Origin: Echria macrotheca
Lineage: Eukaryota; Ascomycota; Sordariomycetes; Sordariales; Schizotheciaceae
Direction: 5' to 3'
DNA length: 64,000 nt
NCBI GenBank assembly: GCA_030411725.1
Contig: MU839839.1
Location: forward strand, 620,001 to 684,000
This document shows, piece by piece, positions 21,666 to 32,924 of the stretch. Positions within the stretch are counted from its first letter, which is position 1. Each line of letters begins with the position of its first letter. The notes beneath the pieces are model-generated. The model was not told the DNA's origin. It did no database searches and was given only the letters and a program-made list of their open reading frames with translations. A program made the translations under genes and the position numbers.

Positions 21666-22775
21666 ATGACATCCACGACAGCTACTACTACCACAACCAG
21701 CACTTCTTCCTCTCTGATTACTACTACTGCTCCTACTAACACGACGGCCACTAAAACAAAAACGAAAAGAAAGACGGCCACCACCACCGCCCTCATCACA
21801 GACACCTCCTCCGCCTCGACCTCCGTCTACACATCCCTCCTCGAACCACCATCGTCCCTCCCTCCTCCTCCTCCGACCGCTCCCCCGACCCAAACCACCA
21901 TCCCAATCCCAATCCCCAACACCCCCTACGGCCGCCCCCTCACACCGCCCCCTCCCCCTCTAGTCCACGTAAACGGCTTCTCAGGCGTAGGCAAAGAAGC
22001 CGTAGCCGAATCGCTCACGCTGCTCTTGGGGAGGGAGAAGAGCGTGCTTGTCGAGACTCCCCCACTTCCTCTTCTACCTCCCTCGTCAAGCACCGGCACC
22101 ACCACCACCATCACTACCACCGGCAGCACCAGCACCAGAAAAACATATGGGAAAGGAGATGGTAAAAGAGATGACGAGGAAGGGGAGGAGTTGGGCCTAG
22201 AAAAAGTCCTAAAACACCCAAGAAACAAAACACGGATATGTGTCATGGCCGCGTGCGCGCCCGATACGCCGTCTGGACGGGCTATGCTTTGGAGTTTTGG
22301 GGAGGCGGCGGCGAGGAGTGGACGGTTGTTTGTGCCGGTTGCGTTGACCTGTGGCGAGGAGGAGAGGGTTCTGAGGAGGGGGAGTTTGGGGAGGCGGTGT
22401 AGTTTGAGGAAGGGGATGGGGGTTCGGTCTGGGACTTGGTCTGGGGGTGGGGATATGAGTGGGAGTGGGAGTGGTTACGGTGGGGGTGATGAGGGTGGTG
22501 ATGGGGAGGATGAGGATGCGGTGCTGCTGGGTGGTGGTGAGGGGGATGGGGGTGGGTATGAATGGGCCGGGGGCGGGGACGGAAGGGAAAAAAGGTTGGC
22601 TGGCGCGAAGGACGCTGTTACGGTCGATATCACTAGGGCGCCGGCGGTGGATGCGGCGTTGCAGATTGTTGAGATTGTCAACAGGCGGGTCGCTAGGAGG
22701 GAGGCTGAGGGGTTGGGACTTGGGAGGGAGGCTGGCGGGAGGGTTGTTGGGGATGGAAAGGGGCTGGATTTGTGA
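21666..22775 (+). CDS. Putative P-loop nucleotide kinase-like protein, divergent
   Basis: The open frame codes 369 residues from the ATG at 21666. The first ~95 residues are Thr/Pro-rich. A Walker A-like motif follows in VHVNGFSGVGKEAVAESL (G104-K110), with Glu rather than Ser/Thr after the Lys. Later come ICVMAACAPDTPSGRAMLWSF, then FVPVALTCGEEERVLRR. VDITRAPAVDAALQIVEIV is near the end. This order (P-loop, AC.PD...G, VPV.L.C.EEE..RR, D-T-x(n)-A) matches small fungal P-loop kinases of unknown substrate. The usual motif after the P-loop (a Leu-rich strand with N-H) is missing or replaced by a low-complexity Thr/Ser stretch. Another Gly/Glu-rich insert occupies residues ~255-310. An unrecognised intron in the Thr/Ser-rich part is possible. 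Gene reality is likely; function is unknown. Confidence 0.6.
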   Translation: MTSTTATTTTTSTSSSLITTTAPTNTTATKTKTKRKTATTTALITDTSSASTSVYTSLLEPPSSLPPPPPTAPPTQTTIPIPIPNTPYGRPLTPPPPPLVHVNGFSGVGKEAVAESLTLLLGREKSVLVETPPLPLLPPSSSTGTTTTITTTGSTSTRKTYGKGDGKRDDEEGEELGLEKVLKHPRNKTRICVMAACAPDTPSGRAMLWSFGEAAARSGRLFVPVALTCGEEERVLRRGSLGRRCSLRKGMGVRSGTWSGGGDMSGSGSGYGGGDEGGDGEDEDAVLLGGGEGDGGGYEWAGGGDGREKRLAGAKDAVTVDITRAPAVDAALQIVEIVNRRVARREAEGLGLGREAGGRVVGDGKGLDL

Positions 22776-23077
22776 GATTTCGGTCTCTTGTTTTAACGGG
22801 GTGTATATGGGGGTTTTTTTTCCCACGGGGATACGAGTTATTGGGGGTACAATGAACGGGTCGGCGGCATGGCTGGACGGCGTATGGAAGGTTGGCGTCT
22901 TTTACGGGGCATGCCTTTTATGGTAACATATTTGTAACACATTCCCAAGATATATCGTACCAGAATGATATATTATTGTTTGTCTTGAGCCGTGAGAAGC
23001 CAAAGGCTCCCACTGTCTAAGGAGGTAAGCGGTCCCTCTTCTAGATGGTTATAACACACAAGTGCCTATTATCTAAT

Positions 23078-23101
23078 CCTCGGTACGCATGCGCACCGAG
23101 G
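23078..23101. repeat. 24-nt near-perfect palindrome
   Basis: The two halves are complementary except for one base pair (22 of 24 positions match the reverse complement). The outer arms are CCTCGGT/ACCGAGG around a CGCATGCG core. It stands alone in the gene-poor region. Confidence 0.8.
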
Positions 23102-23170
23102 TCCTATCTATAGCTCCTTCGCAATCTACACGATTGGGCTCTTCTGCGTCCACGATGCGATTGTAAAATG

Positions 23171-23208
<38 letters not shown>

Positions 23209-23216
23209 CTGTGTGT
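23171..23216. repeat. Compound (AT)n(GT)n microsatellite
   Basis: Seven AT units are followed directly by twelve GT units, a CT, and three more GT units. Confidence 0.95.
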
Positions 23217-23987
23217 ACAATACGAAATGGAAGGCTTGGTATTCTCATGTTTATACCAAGGCGTATACGAATCGATGTCATTAGTGTTTCGGTTGTGCTG
23301 TAGAGGGGAAGATCGTGTAAGAAACCAAACTGTTCAGCTCTATTCAAGATGCCGGGTCTACGATCTAGCCTAACGCTTGATGCCGCAGCGCAACCTCGTA
23401 AGCTGCTGGCTCGCATTTCCCAGTGTCCTGAACCCTTCGGTAGGTTTGTTTCATTTGCCACCAATGAATCTCTGGCCCGTGGTTAACTCCGTGTCTCGAG
23501 ATATGCCTCCAGTCAGTCCCCTGGCCATCGAACTTTCTTCTTCTATCACTCAAGATTAGTATCGATATATGGCGCATATAGATCAATCGCTAAGTACCTT
23601 ATGCATGAAACTACTACTGCTACTACTACTGACATCAAAGTTTTGTATAAAGCCTCGCACTTGGCACCTTGCTGCGACCCTTGCAAGTCCTAGCTTTTTT
23701 ACACACAAGCTCAAGGATATATGCTCCCCTCAGGTCACCAAGCCATGTCTAACCATCAACCTCCAGTCCACGGCAAAGAACATTTCTATTCCAGCAGACG
23801 GTCGGGTTCCAGGTTTGCATACATGAGACTGGGGTCGGGAAAACACGTGGATACGGAGTAAACCGTAAAAGTGGAAGAAACACACATGGGCACACAAAAA
23901 TCCAGCATACCGAATATTACGACAAAGAAGGACATATATATCCGTAAGTGCTCACGGAACCGCAACACCTTGGATTAATTGAGGGTT

Positions 23988-24007
23988 ATCTGTAGATATC
24001 TACAGAT
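23988..24007. repeat. 20-nt perfect palindrome
   Basis: The arm ATCTGTAGAT is followed by its exact reverse complement with no spacer. Allowing a two-base bulge on the left, AGGG/CCCT extends the stem to 14 bp. Confidence 0.85.
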
Positions 24008-27000
24008 CCCTTGTGTACAAATCCCATCTGGGACCAAAAAAAATCCCATGCCTGCGCAACCCTTCAGACGGGGGTCAGATGCGACGACGCAGGCGCCATG
24101 AGCTGTCTGTGGTCTCGTAGTATAAAGACAAAGTGTCTCTCATGTGAGTGTTCCAAGCTCGGGAACACTGTACCTAGTTGTACGACATCAGCGCCAGGGG
24201 CAAACCTCGGGTGTGTAACAACAGTAAAACCATGAAATCCTAGTAGAGTTCAAGATGCTGCCACATCCAGAGCAGCACGGTGTGCTCTTCAACGTACATA
24301 CATACCCCCCTATGGGAGCTCTTACCATCCGGGAACCTTAAACTCGAAAGAAGATAGCAGCCGAATCATGATGGAAGAGGAGAGAGTAGTGTCGGTGTGT
24401 AGTGTGATCGTCCAATCTCCTCGGCCATTCGCTCTCATCATGTATTATTCATCAGCTCCACGATAGGTGCCAAAAGGAATCCAGATGTGCTCGATTATCA
24501 CCCATCTAGTCTAGTATGCCCGTCGCCGGCGTGGTGAAGGTGACGGTACTCCGGGCGGATATATCTCTTTGATATTCGGTTCGGTACAAGGTATCTTCTT
24601 TGTACACGGTCATAAAATCCCCCGTCTCGCAGCTGAGATTCTTTCCTCGAGCGTGTGTACAACTCCGTTTTGATGGTCCTGGGGTCTCCGTATCGAGTGG
24701 TCTGTTGTGTGGTCTAGACTTTCTCTCTCCCAGTACAGAGATGCTAGATCACCGTCAGCGTGCTTGATCGGCATTTCTCGGCGACGGCCACCACAGGCAT
24801 CCATCGATATCGGCGGAAGTGGCGGTAAGAAAACCGCCATCTCACCAAGAACGACCGCCCGCATCCAGCTGAACTGCGCTCGAATTTATACTCCAAGTAA
24901 CCACACCCAGCTGAACTGCTCACCGCCGAAATGATCACGTCAGACACCAGACAGCGAGCCATTGATAACCAGCAACGTGGGCCTACCAGGTTTGCCTGCC
25001 AGATGGTGCCGGAATAACCGTCCGGCCAGCCCGGGCCACTCACCGACGACCAATCCGCAGTCGACAGCGGGGGTACCTATTCCGGAAGCAGGGTCAGGAA
25101 TAGGGGTAGGTACCCGCGAACATACAGAACGCGCCCGATCACAGGCGCCGCGGCTACCCGTTGCCGCGGCTCACCCGGCAGCACGGAACGGCCCGGCGGC
25201 GCCCTACCCCCTAGGGTGGTGGAGTAAACGGACACTGCCCCTGAAGCCATCCGTCAGAAGATGGGCGGTGAGTACCGGTGGTCGCCCACGGTGAGGACTG
25301 GTCCGTCTCTAGCTGTTTCGTCGGACTATCGCTCCTCTCTCTAGCCAGACACCGTGCCGAATCTCGTTTCCATCTTGGTGCTCTCGGCGTCTCGATTCTT
25401 CCGGTCCGGGTAAACACCCCCTATCGCAGCAAAGTAAACAATATCGACCTCGCTCGCTGCAAGGCCCTACCTTGTCCCATGGATAAGCAGCCCTCGGGAG
25501 CCAGCAGTCCCGGCTGCCGTGCTAGCCTCCCGGCATACGGACGAGCAGGGGGTGTTCCCAACGCCTCCCGAGACACCCATGTCCCGATCCCATCTCGGGG
25601 ACCACCACATTCATCAATCTCAGGTCGCACGGCACCTGCTATACAAAGAAGCTGCTATTACACGCCCATGCCCGTCCACCTGCGTCTTCGTATAACGACA
25701 CGCTACACACTACATGCCAACCCCCACGCCAAGTGCGCTGGACTGAGATCAGGAAGTAACATGGGCGCAGTGGGTCATCCATCGTCTCAAGCTGCTGGAC
25801 GATAAAATCTTTCATACAGCTCTGGCGTGGCAGCTAGCTGCACGGCGACCACTCGGCCCGCCTAGCCCTGCAGGCGCGAGAAAGTACGGGGCTTGTCCGG
25901 CTCCTTACCCCGATACGCTAATCGTTCAACGGCCAGCCACTAGACTAACTAGTCAGAACCTAGTGCTGATCAACAAGAACCTTTGAGCCCCATCCGTCGT
26001 GGGGACATCAGCTAGGCCCGTTCTCAACAAATCCCCCGGGCAGCGATCCTCCCAAGTTTCCAGCCTGGGAGGAACCTGAGAGCCGCAGTCCAGCCTCCGT
26101 TCAAGCCGGCCCACCTATCGTGCAAGAACGCTGGACGGATTTCAGGTCCTCCCATATCAAATCAGATCTCCCGCCTTGCGCCTGTCATACCTTCTGCCTG
26201 TCCCTGAGAGCCAACACCCACACAAGATAAGAACGAGAAGAATACGTTCAAGCAACTGCCAGGTAGGTGACTTGCCTGCCCGGGAACAAGGGCGGGCCGT
26301 GACGCTGTCCACCATGCTGCGAGGTCGGGTACCATCACGGCTGTGCTCCACCGTGAACTACCTCCTTTTCAGACGGCACTTGCCTTACCAAGCATCTGTG
26401 CCATGCCTGTTTACTTCCGACATAGGGAGGTGGATGGTGTGCCGTGAGGCATCCACGTCACTTTCGCATGCTGGCCATGTCAAGATTCTTGGCCGCCATG
26501 AGGAATTTCATGACGCCAGATCTCAGAATCCCACGCTTGATGCATATCCCGGGGTGTAATGGACGGCCGGTTGGCCCTAGTTATGCAGTGGCAGCGAGCA
26601 CTTGCTTCCGCGAGGTCCAAATCGATGCTAGACACCCACCCACCAGTCCCGTCATGGCCCGTAGCGTCCCGATCTCAGGAAAAGAAACAGAAACTCGAAC
26701 TAGAGGGAAAAATGAGAACTCGGGAGGCCCCCCACCCCCCATTTAGGGCCCCTTCTCCAAATCAGGGGTCCTGCACACCACCGTTAATGTATGTATCTCG
26801 GCGTTCAACACCGTTGACAGTTGACGTCGATGTCCAAGGTGCATGCGAGCCAATCGTGCCGGACCCAGGCATGTTTAGGTAAGCTCAGGGCGATGAGGGA
26901 GCACCCCTTTTGCCGTGAGGCCCCCGCTCCAGCTGCAGAGCAAAATTGCGTGCAGGACGCACGCTCTAAAGCCGCCCCCGCTTGCTTCACACCAGCCTCA

Positions 27001-30000
27001 TCTTTGATGGGCGGACGCCCCTGCCGCCGTTGCTTCTTGGCCCCCTGTAATGATGGCTCCGGTGGCGGCGTTATACTCGGTCGTCTTGTTCTTGTTGGAC
27101 CTGGTGGGCACGAGATCGTGAGACCTGATTCTCGACTGAAATACAGTTGATACGTCTAATCGTACGTCGGGAGTGACAAACGCCAGAGTTATCGGCGCGA
27201 AACTCGTCCGACAGCAAGCTCGATTTGGTGTGACCTGCAACAGTCATCCGTCGAGCTCCAGACTCAATAGGCAAGCAATCATCCACTAGTAGGTATAAGC
27301 CTCGGATTCGATCATATCTCTCCGCACCGAGAGCGCCGCTTCAACAAGCTTGGATGAGACTAAGCCGGCCTTGGTGATATAGACCGACTCTGGTAGCATA
27401 CTGATAAGCTTATTTGTTGCACACATCGGCCGACCAATTGGCGTGCGATGGCGGAAGCGTGTCCGCTTGCTTGTCGTCAGACACCAGGCCGACGTCGGAA
27501 AGGAGCTCAGCATCCTGTACCTCATGAGGCTCTCCTCGCTTCTCGCGGTTATCGAAAGTTTCCATTCCACCAGCTTCCGAGCGAGCGAGGGACTGAAAAC
27601 CACACCGTTTCGAATTCTGCTTGACGGTGCTGCTCTCTCGGTAATGCGACGATATACCGGGAGTGCTTCCGGTTAGCGTTAGTTGGGAAACTACTCGAGT
27701 ATGGCGCCTCCGCGCTTGCCGGTGTCGCGCTTGTCCGAGTTGAACGGCATGACGAAACACTCGGGGTACGTCCCTTCGTTCCCGCGTCTGGAACATGTTG
27801 GTGTTCTCGTTCCCGCCATCCACCCCGCATCCGATCAGTTCTGTCCGCTGCGACGTCCTGTTAGCTTCTCCGGGGGGATGTCGGTCGTCTGAGCCATCAA
27901 AGTTCCTGTCAGCTTTTGTCATAAAAACCCCCAACTGCCGTGGAACGCTCTGCCAAATCACGACCTGCGCAAGCGTGGGTGCGCATTCGCTTGTGCGTCC
28001 CACGACACGATGTTGGGAAGCCCTGCATAGGTAGGGAACTCGCCTCTAGGCCGAGAGGTGTCATGGTTTCGCAACGCATCATTCTTGGCCGCTCGGGCTT
28101 GGTATCCGGTATGCCCGCACGTCTAGTGCACTGCACAGCGGCAAGCGAAGCGACCTTGGAAGAAAGTCAGGACTGTTGAATTGGAGGATGGCTTGTGGTT
28201 TGCTGTCAGATGTTTCGAGAAACTGGCCATGGTCGTCATCCCTTTGAAGTGAATCTACAGGACTGACGTTGGTTTTCGGCCCTCTTTTTTTTTCTTTTTT
28301 TTCTTTTGTTTTATCCCCGATGCTTGACATGCTTTGCACCCCCCACCTTACCCCTCTTGCTGCGGGCCACCATCTTCAACAAGAACAACAGCGCTACGCC
28401 TTTATTAGAGCGAGGACAGGTATTGAGACACAAGACGCACTGCTCTTGTCAGCTAGATGCATGAGCTTGAGCTCAATATCTCCTAGAATACCGAGATGGT
28501 GTCTGTCGGGAAGATCAATCTTGAGGGCATGGCGGTATGAGATTGGGGTTCGTTCGTCCTGTCTCGTTCGACGTGCTGCAGGTCCTAGAGGAAGTGGTTA
28601 GCTGCGATGGAGGGAGGGGCGAGTGTGTGGGCAGCTTGATGCGGCATTGTACTTGCCACTTGACACCCCAGGGTGTGTGCTCTGGCGAGCCTGGTTGACG
28701 GGAGTCTTGGATGGGAGGAGATGCGGGTCACGAAGCGGCTCATTATTGTAGCTTGCCACCAAGTGTTTCGGTAATGGCGTTACTAATAAATCGCGAGATG
28801 GACCTCGTCCGAGGTGCGCTGAAGAAGATGACCGCGCAAAAATGTGCTGTGGGAAATAAGACATCGAGACCGAGAGGCACGTCACGTCTAAACGCAATAG
28901 CGCCTAGCGCTGAGTTGAGTGCCATCGTGAAGTTGTCACTTCGTCCGACGGGAGTGGATTTCATGATTCGTTCCGATCGAGGCGATTCCCAAAGCGGTCC
29001 CTTGGCGGATGCGGCCACAGCGGCCCACTCATCCGCACGCGCAACATTAGACTTGGCGGCCGCCAGTTCTGAAGCCTGCCCTGCTCTAACGTTACTGTGT
29101 AGTTAGCGTCACGTCGGCGATAGTTAGTGTCCCTTGGCTATTATGTCATGAGGGCGGGGATAAGATGAGGGGTGTGAGGGGCAGCAAGCCATGCACGCAA
29201 TGCAGGCACATCGATGGTGTTGGAAGAACGGACCAATGCAAGACCATGGATCATCAAAAGATCGCGATGGCACCTGGCGATCCTCGAAGACGACGGCGAG
29301 GATGGATTGCCGGGTCGTGTGGCATTTCCCCAACGTGTGTAGGATGCAGAATCGTCGAAGTGGTGTGCTGCAAGGATAACCGCAGGTCCTGGAACAAGAG
29401 TCTTCGTGCCTTCCTGAAGGGGCCGGACCTTTTGGTTGACGAGAGAGCAGTGGGTGAGTGGGCAGGTTGATGTGGATTGTGTGCAGGTGGATGCAAAATC
29501 GGACTGGAATGCAGCCCTCGGCATATCAGCTGGAGTAAGAACGTCGAGAACTGCCCCATGTTCTCCCTCGCTCCTGCGTCCGGGCAACCCGAAACGTGCT
29601 CACCTAGGTGAGAAATGTCGGATTTCATTGGTTGGTGCCTCACGGGTAGCGTTTCCAGGAAGGCGACCGACCGTCTTGACCATGGTCCACGCGATCGCAT
29701 CAGCGAGGGAACTGGTAGGCCCCAGATCGGAAAGCTATCAAGCACACCGACCCCGCCCGCCCACTTGGAACTAGTGAGCAAACGGCAAGGCTTCTCGGTC
29801 TTCTGCTGCCCTGACTCGGCGCTGCTCCGTATCCTTTTTGCCGGAGCGGCCAAGGCTGCCGAAAGGCCTCGACCTGCTTGTATCGGCAACACGGTAGCTG
29901 GCCGCCGCAACGGGGCTCCGCCGTCACAGATAACGAGAAACTTACAAATCAGGAACGCAAAAGCAAAATCACAGGGACCGCTCCTGCCACCATCCCGATT

Positions 30001-31253
30001 CCCGAAGACCCTCCGCAATCTGGGCTCGGACGACAGCGAGCTCGTGTTTGGTACAGTACAATACCTACCTACCTAGCTCCTCCAGACGGCGGAGCAGCGC
30101 TTCTCCCGCGGCATCTCGTAATCGTCTGGACCCGGGGTGATGGTGGTGCATAATTCCAATCAAGAGAAATAGTGACGGGCGAATAGAGTTGTTGAGTTGC
30201 GAGGCTTTCAGACTGCCGTGTAACACGCCTGTGCAGTAACGGTTTAAGAATCCGGCCAGGAATGTCCCAGAAACACGCACGATGGCGTGCATCGGCCTGT
30301 GGTGTTACATGACCGCAACCCTTTCTTCTCATTGGGAGGCTCCCAGACCACACCACCTCTATACTCTGGGCCAATGCTTGTCGCCGGATTGGGCTGTCCG
30401 GCTATCGAGGCTGGCTTGTCGTTGATTGGCCAATTCCTCGGCACATCACACACACACCTTCATGTGTTCCATACGTAGATTAGCATAGGTAGCCACACAA
30501 GAAGTGACCCGACAAATTCCAGTTCGTACGTGCTGGTTGGTTGAGAGGCTCAAGCGTCTTGGGCCCTCACGGTCGTTCTATCTAGCTCTAGCGGATGCCT
30601 TTTCTAACCCACCATCCCCGTCCAGGCTGTATATATGCCGTGATTGAGGATCGCGTGTGAGCCCATCCAGCCATTATATCCCGTCCAGGCCGGCCGATGC
30701 TCAGCCCCTCCTTTTGAGACTTCCAGAAACCAAAGAAACTGCGTACAGTTGCTCTATATCCCGCAGTGGGAGGAGGGATAAACTGTATGAACCGCGCTCC
30801 CTGATGCTCCTGCCGATTTGCGTTGCAAATGCTATTACATCCCAAGTAGCCCTGTGCCTGTGCCTGTGCCTGTGTACCTGTTCCCATCCGTGACCGATGT
30901 TCCAGATAGAAAATAAAAAGGTAGGAAATGACGAGTAGAAAAGAGACAGGGAAAAAAAAAGGGAAAACTTTTAGCTCCAATAAAACCGCCAACTTTTGTA
31001 AGGTTCAAGATCCCGAATTCAATGGCATGAAGAAGAAAAGAGAAAGAAATAAAAGTAGAATCCTATTCCGCTGCAGGCTATGGAGGGCAGAGTACTGTTG
31101 TCCCTCGAACCTGGCCGCTGCGAAGTTGTAAAAAAATCAAATTATCATCATTCAGCCGCATCAGTCATGTCATCATTTGAAAGGCGGCGAGATGAGAGCA
31201 CACGGCAAGCCGCCGTAGCCGGGTCGTCCATCTGCCATGTTCTCGACGGCAAG

Positions 31254-32924
31254 CTATGACACCTGACTCCTCAGGGCCAGTGGTCTTGTGTTTTCTACGC
31301 ACCCGGTGGATTCGTGTTTTTGCGACGAGATCACCACGCGGCGCGTCTGCGAGCTCACAGTGTTGTAGCGAATCGGGTCCGGCATATCCGGACCGGCCGG
31401 CGTCGCGAGACTCTGGCTGCGAGGGGGCTTCTCCTGCAGGCGGAATTGGTTGTGCTCGTCGCCGTCTGCTCGGCTGCCCCAGGACGTCTGATTTGCTGTT
31501 AGAAGTGAACAACGCCTTATGAACGGGTGAACTTGCCTCCTTAAGCGTGAACAGGGCATAGAGCTTGATGAGGCCGTGGAAGTACCCGAAGAGTATTGAT
31601 ACGGGAAGATAGACAATGTCGTGAGGGTTTTTGCGGAAGAGACCCACCAGCTTCACCACCTTGGTGAAGCAGAACATAAAGATGAGCTCGGCGAACAGGA
31701 GGGCATATCTATTGGCAGACGCCCACTCAGAGGTCGCCCACCAGCACGAAAACAGGAGGAGCGGATCGACGACGAATGCCAATGAGGTGAAGGTTGCGAA
31801 GTGCAGCGCATAGGTGCACCATGGCTGCTGACTGTTTAGCAGGTTAGCAGGTGGCTGACATGCCAGCAGCAGCAGGAGCAGCGGCCGGTGAGGGATGGGG
31901 TCTGACGCACGTAAGCACGTATCTCTCATGCACCAGACTCGTCCAGTTGCTTCTCCAGTTGCTCCTAGCCCAGCGGGAGCACTGGTAAAGAAACTTGACG
32001 CTCGTTTCCAGTGTGGTCTCGATTTCGCATTCGGCGTTGTACTGAACCCACGTCTTCCATTGGTGGGCCACCAGCCAGCGCGTGACAAAGTTGTCATCAT
32101 CTGCGTTGAGAATATACTTGCCCCACTTCTCGTTCTTGAAGCCATCCAAAAAGTCGTAGCTCTTAAGAATTTCCGTTCGGTAGGCTCCGGTGCGACCAGA
32201 CATGCACGAGGTGCCGCCGTCGATGTTGTGAGTCGCCGAGATTTCAAAATTGCGCCGCTCAATATACGCCGCGCCAAGCCAGTTGTAGATTCGGGTGCTG
32301 AGATTGCCGTCCACACGCTTCACCCGCTGGCAGGTTCCGACGCCGCCCATTTTCTCATCCTCAAACGGCGCTAGGAGCCACGGCATCAGCGTACCGGGCC
32401 ATTCGACGTCGTCGTCAGCCATGACCGTGATCGGCGTCTTCACGTGGTCCTCTTCAAGGGCCTTGCAGACCTGCAGCCGCTTGTTCGCCTTGTCCACATG
32501 GAGAACCTCAATCGTCGTGGGGTGATTTTCGCCCTTGGGGGATCGGAGCGTCTCGGCCATCCGCTCAAGAGCGGCGTGTTTGTTGTAGGTGGTCACCAGA
32601 ATAAGTTTAGACGGGCGGCAGGCCAGGATGCTCTGCAGAGAGTCCCGGAGGTCCTGAAAGTGGTTGTGGATCGTAGGAATGATCACGGTAACATCGTCGG
32701 CGGTGTATTTGGCCTTCTCCTCCGGGAGGATCGATTTATACCTCCAATGGCTGATGCAATGGACGATAAGCCGCAAATACCGCCAAACCCTGGCCGGCCA
32801 GTCAGCATTGAGCTTGCATTCAGGGGCCAGAGTCTTACCAGAGAGCCGTGTGGAAGACCGCCCAGAATCTCACGGACCAGAGAAAGTCCAGTCTCGGAAT
32901 TACAATATCCATTAGTACAGCCAT
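31254..32924 (-). CDS. Processive family 2 glycosyltransferase (Cps1/hyaluronan-synthase-like)
   Basis: The enzyme should use a UDP-sugar to extend a polysaccharide at a membrane. The exons are 32924-32839, 32789-31911, 31831-31537 and 31487-31254, giving 497 residues; introns are 49, 79 and 49 nt. An N-terminal helix (residues ~10-45) precedes the GT2 domain, which starts VTVIIPTIHN. The catalytic motifs are DDD at 154-156 in VMADDDVEWP, ADDDN around 259-261, and QCSRW (Q298-W302, the QxxRW motif of processive enzymes). Three or four C-terminal membrane helices follow. The last intron begins with GC in the context AG|GCAAGT and ends CAG, with a CTAAC branch site; using it restores LKE-TSWGSRADGDEH in frame. 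In cereal-infecting fungi a conserved GT2 of this kind supports hyphal growth; whether this is its orthologue is inference. The gene stands alone between two gene-poor stretches. Confidence 0.93.

Larger units (their letters stand above)
22776..31253. other. 8.5-kb gene-poor region
   Basis: I find no believable protein-coding gene, tRNA, 5S rRNA or transposon protein on either strand. Open frames reach 254 codons but look random, with no hydrophobic pattern, domain motif or third-position bias. By eye the base composition is mixed rather than AT-rich, so it does not look like RIP-mutated repeats. It contains a compound AT/GT microsatellite and two palindromes listed separately. Its right end includes the 3' UTR of the glycosyltransferase gene; its left end includes that of the P-loop gene. 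Confidence 0.55.

Noticed and set aside
29254..30018. 254-codon minus-strand frame in the gene-poor region
   Set aside because: Composition looks random, overlapping frames on both strands are just as open, and there is no domain or splice support.
31085..31115. Possible tRNA B-box on the minus strand (GGTTCGAGG)
   Set aside because: No matching A box or acceptor stem can be folded around it. I found no convincing tRNA in the window.
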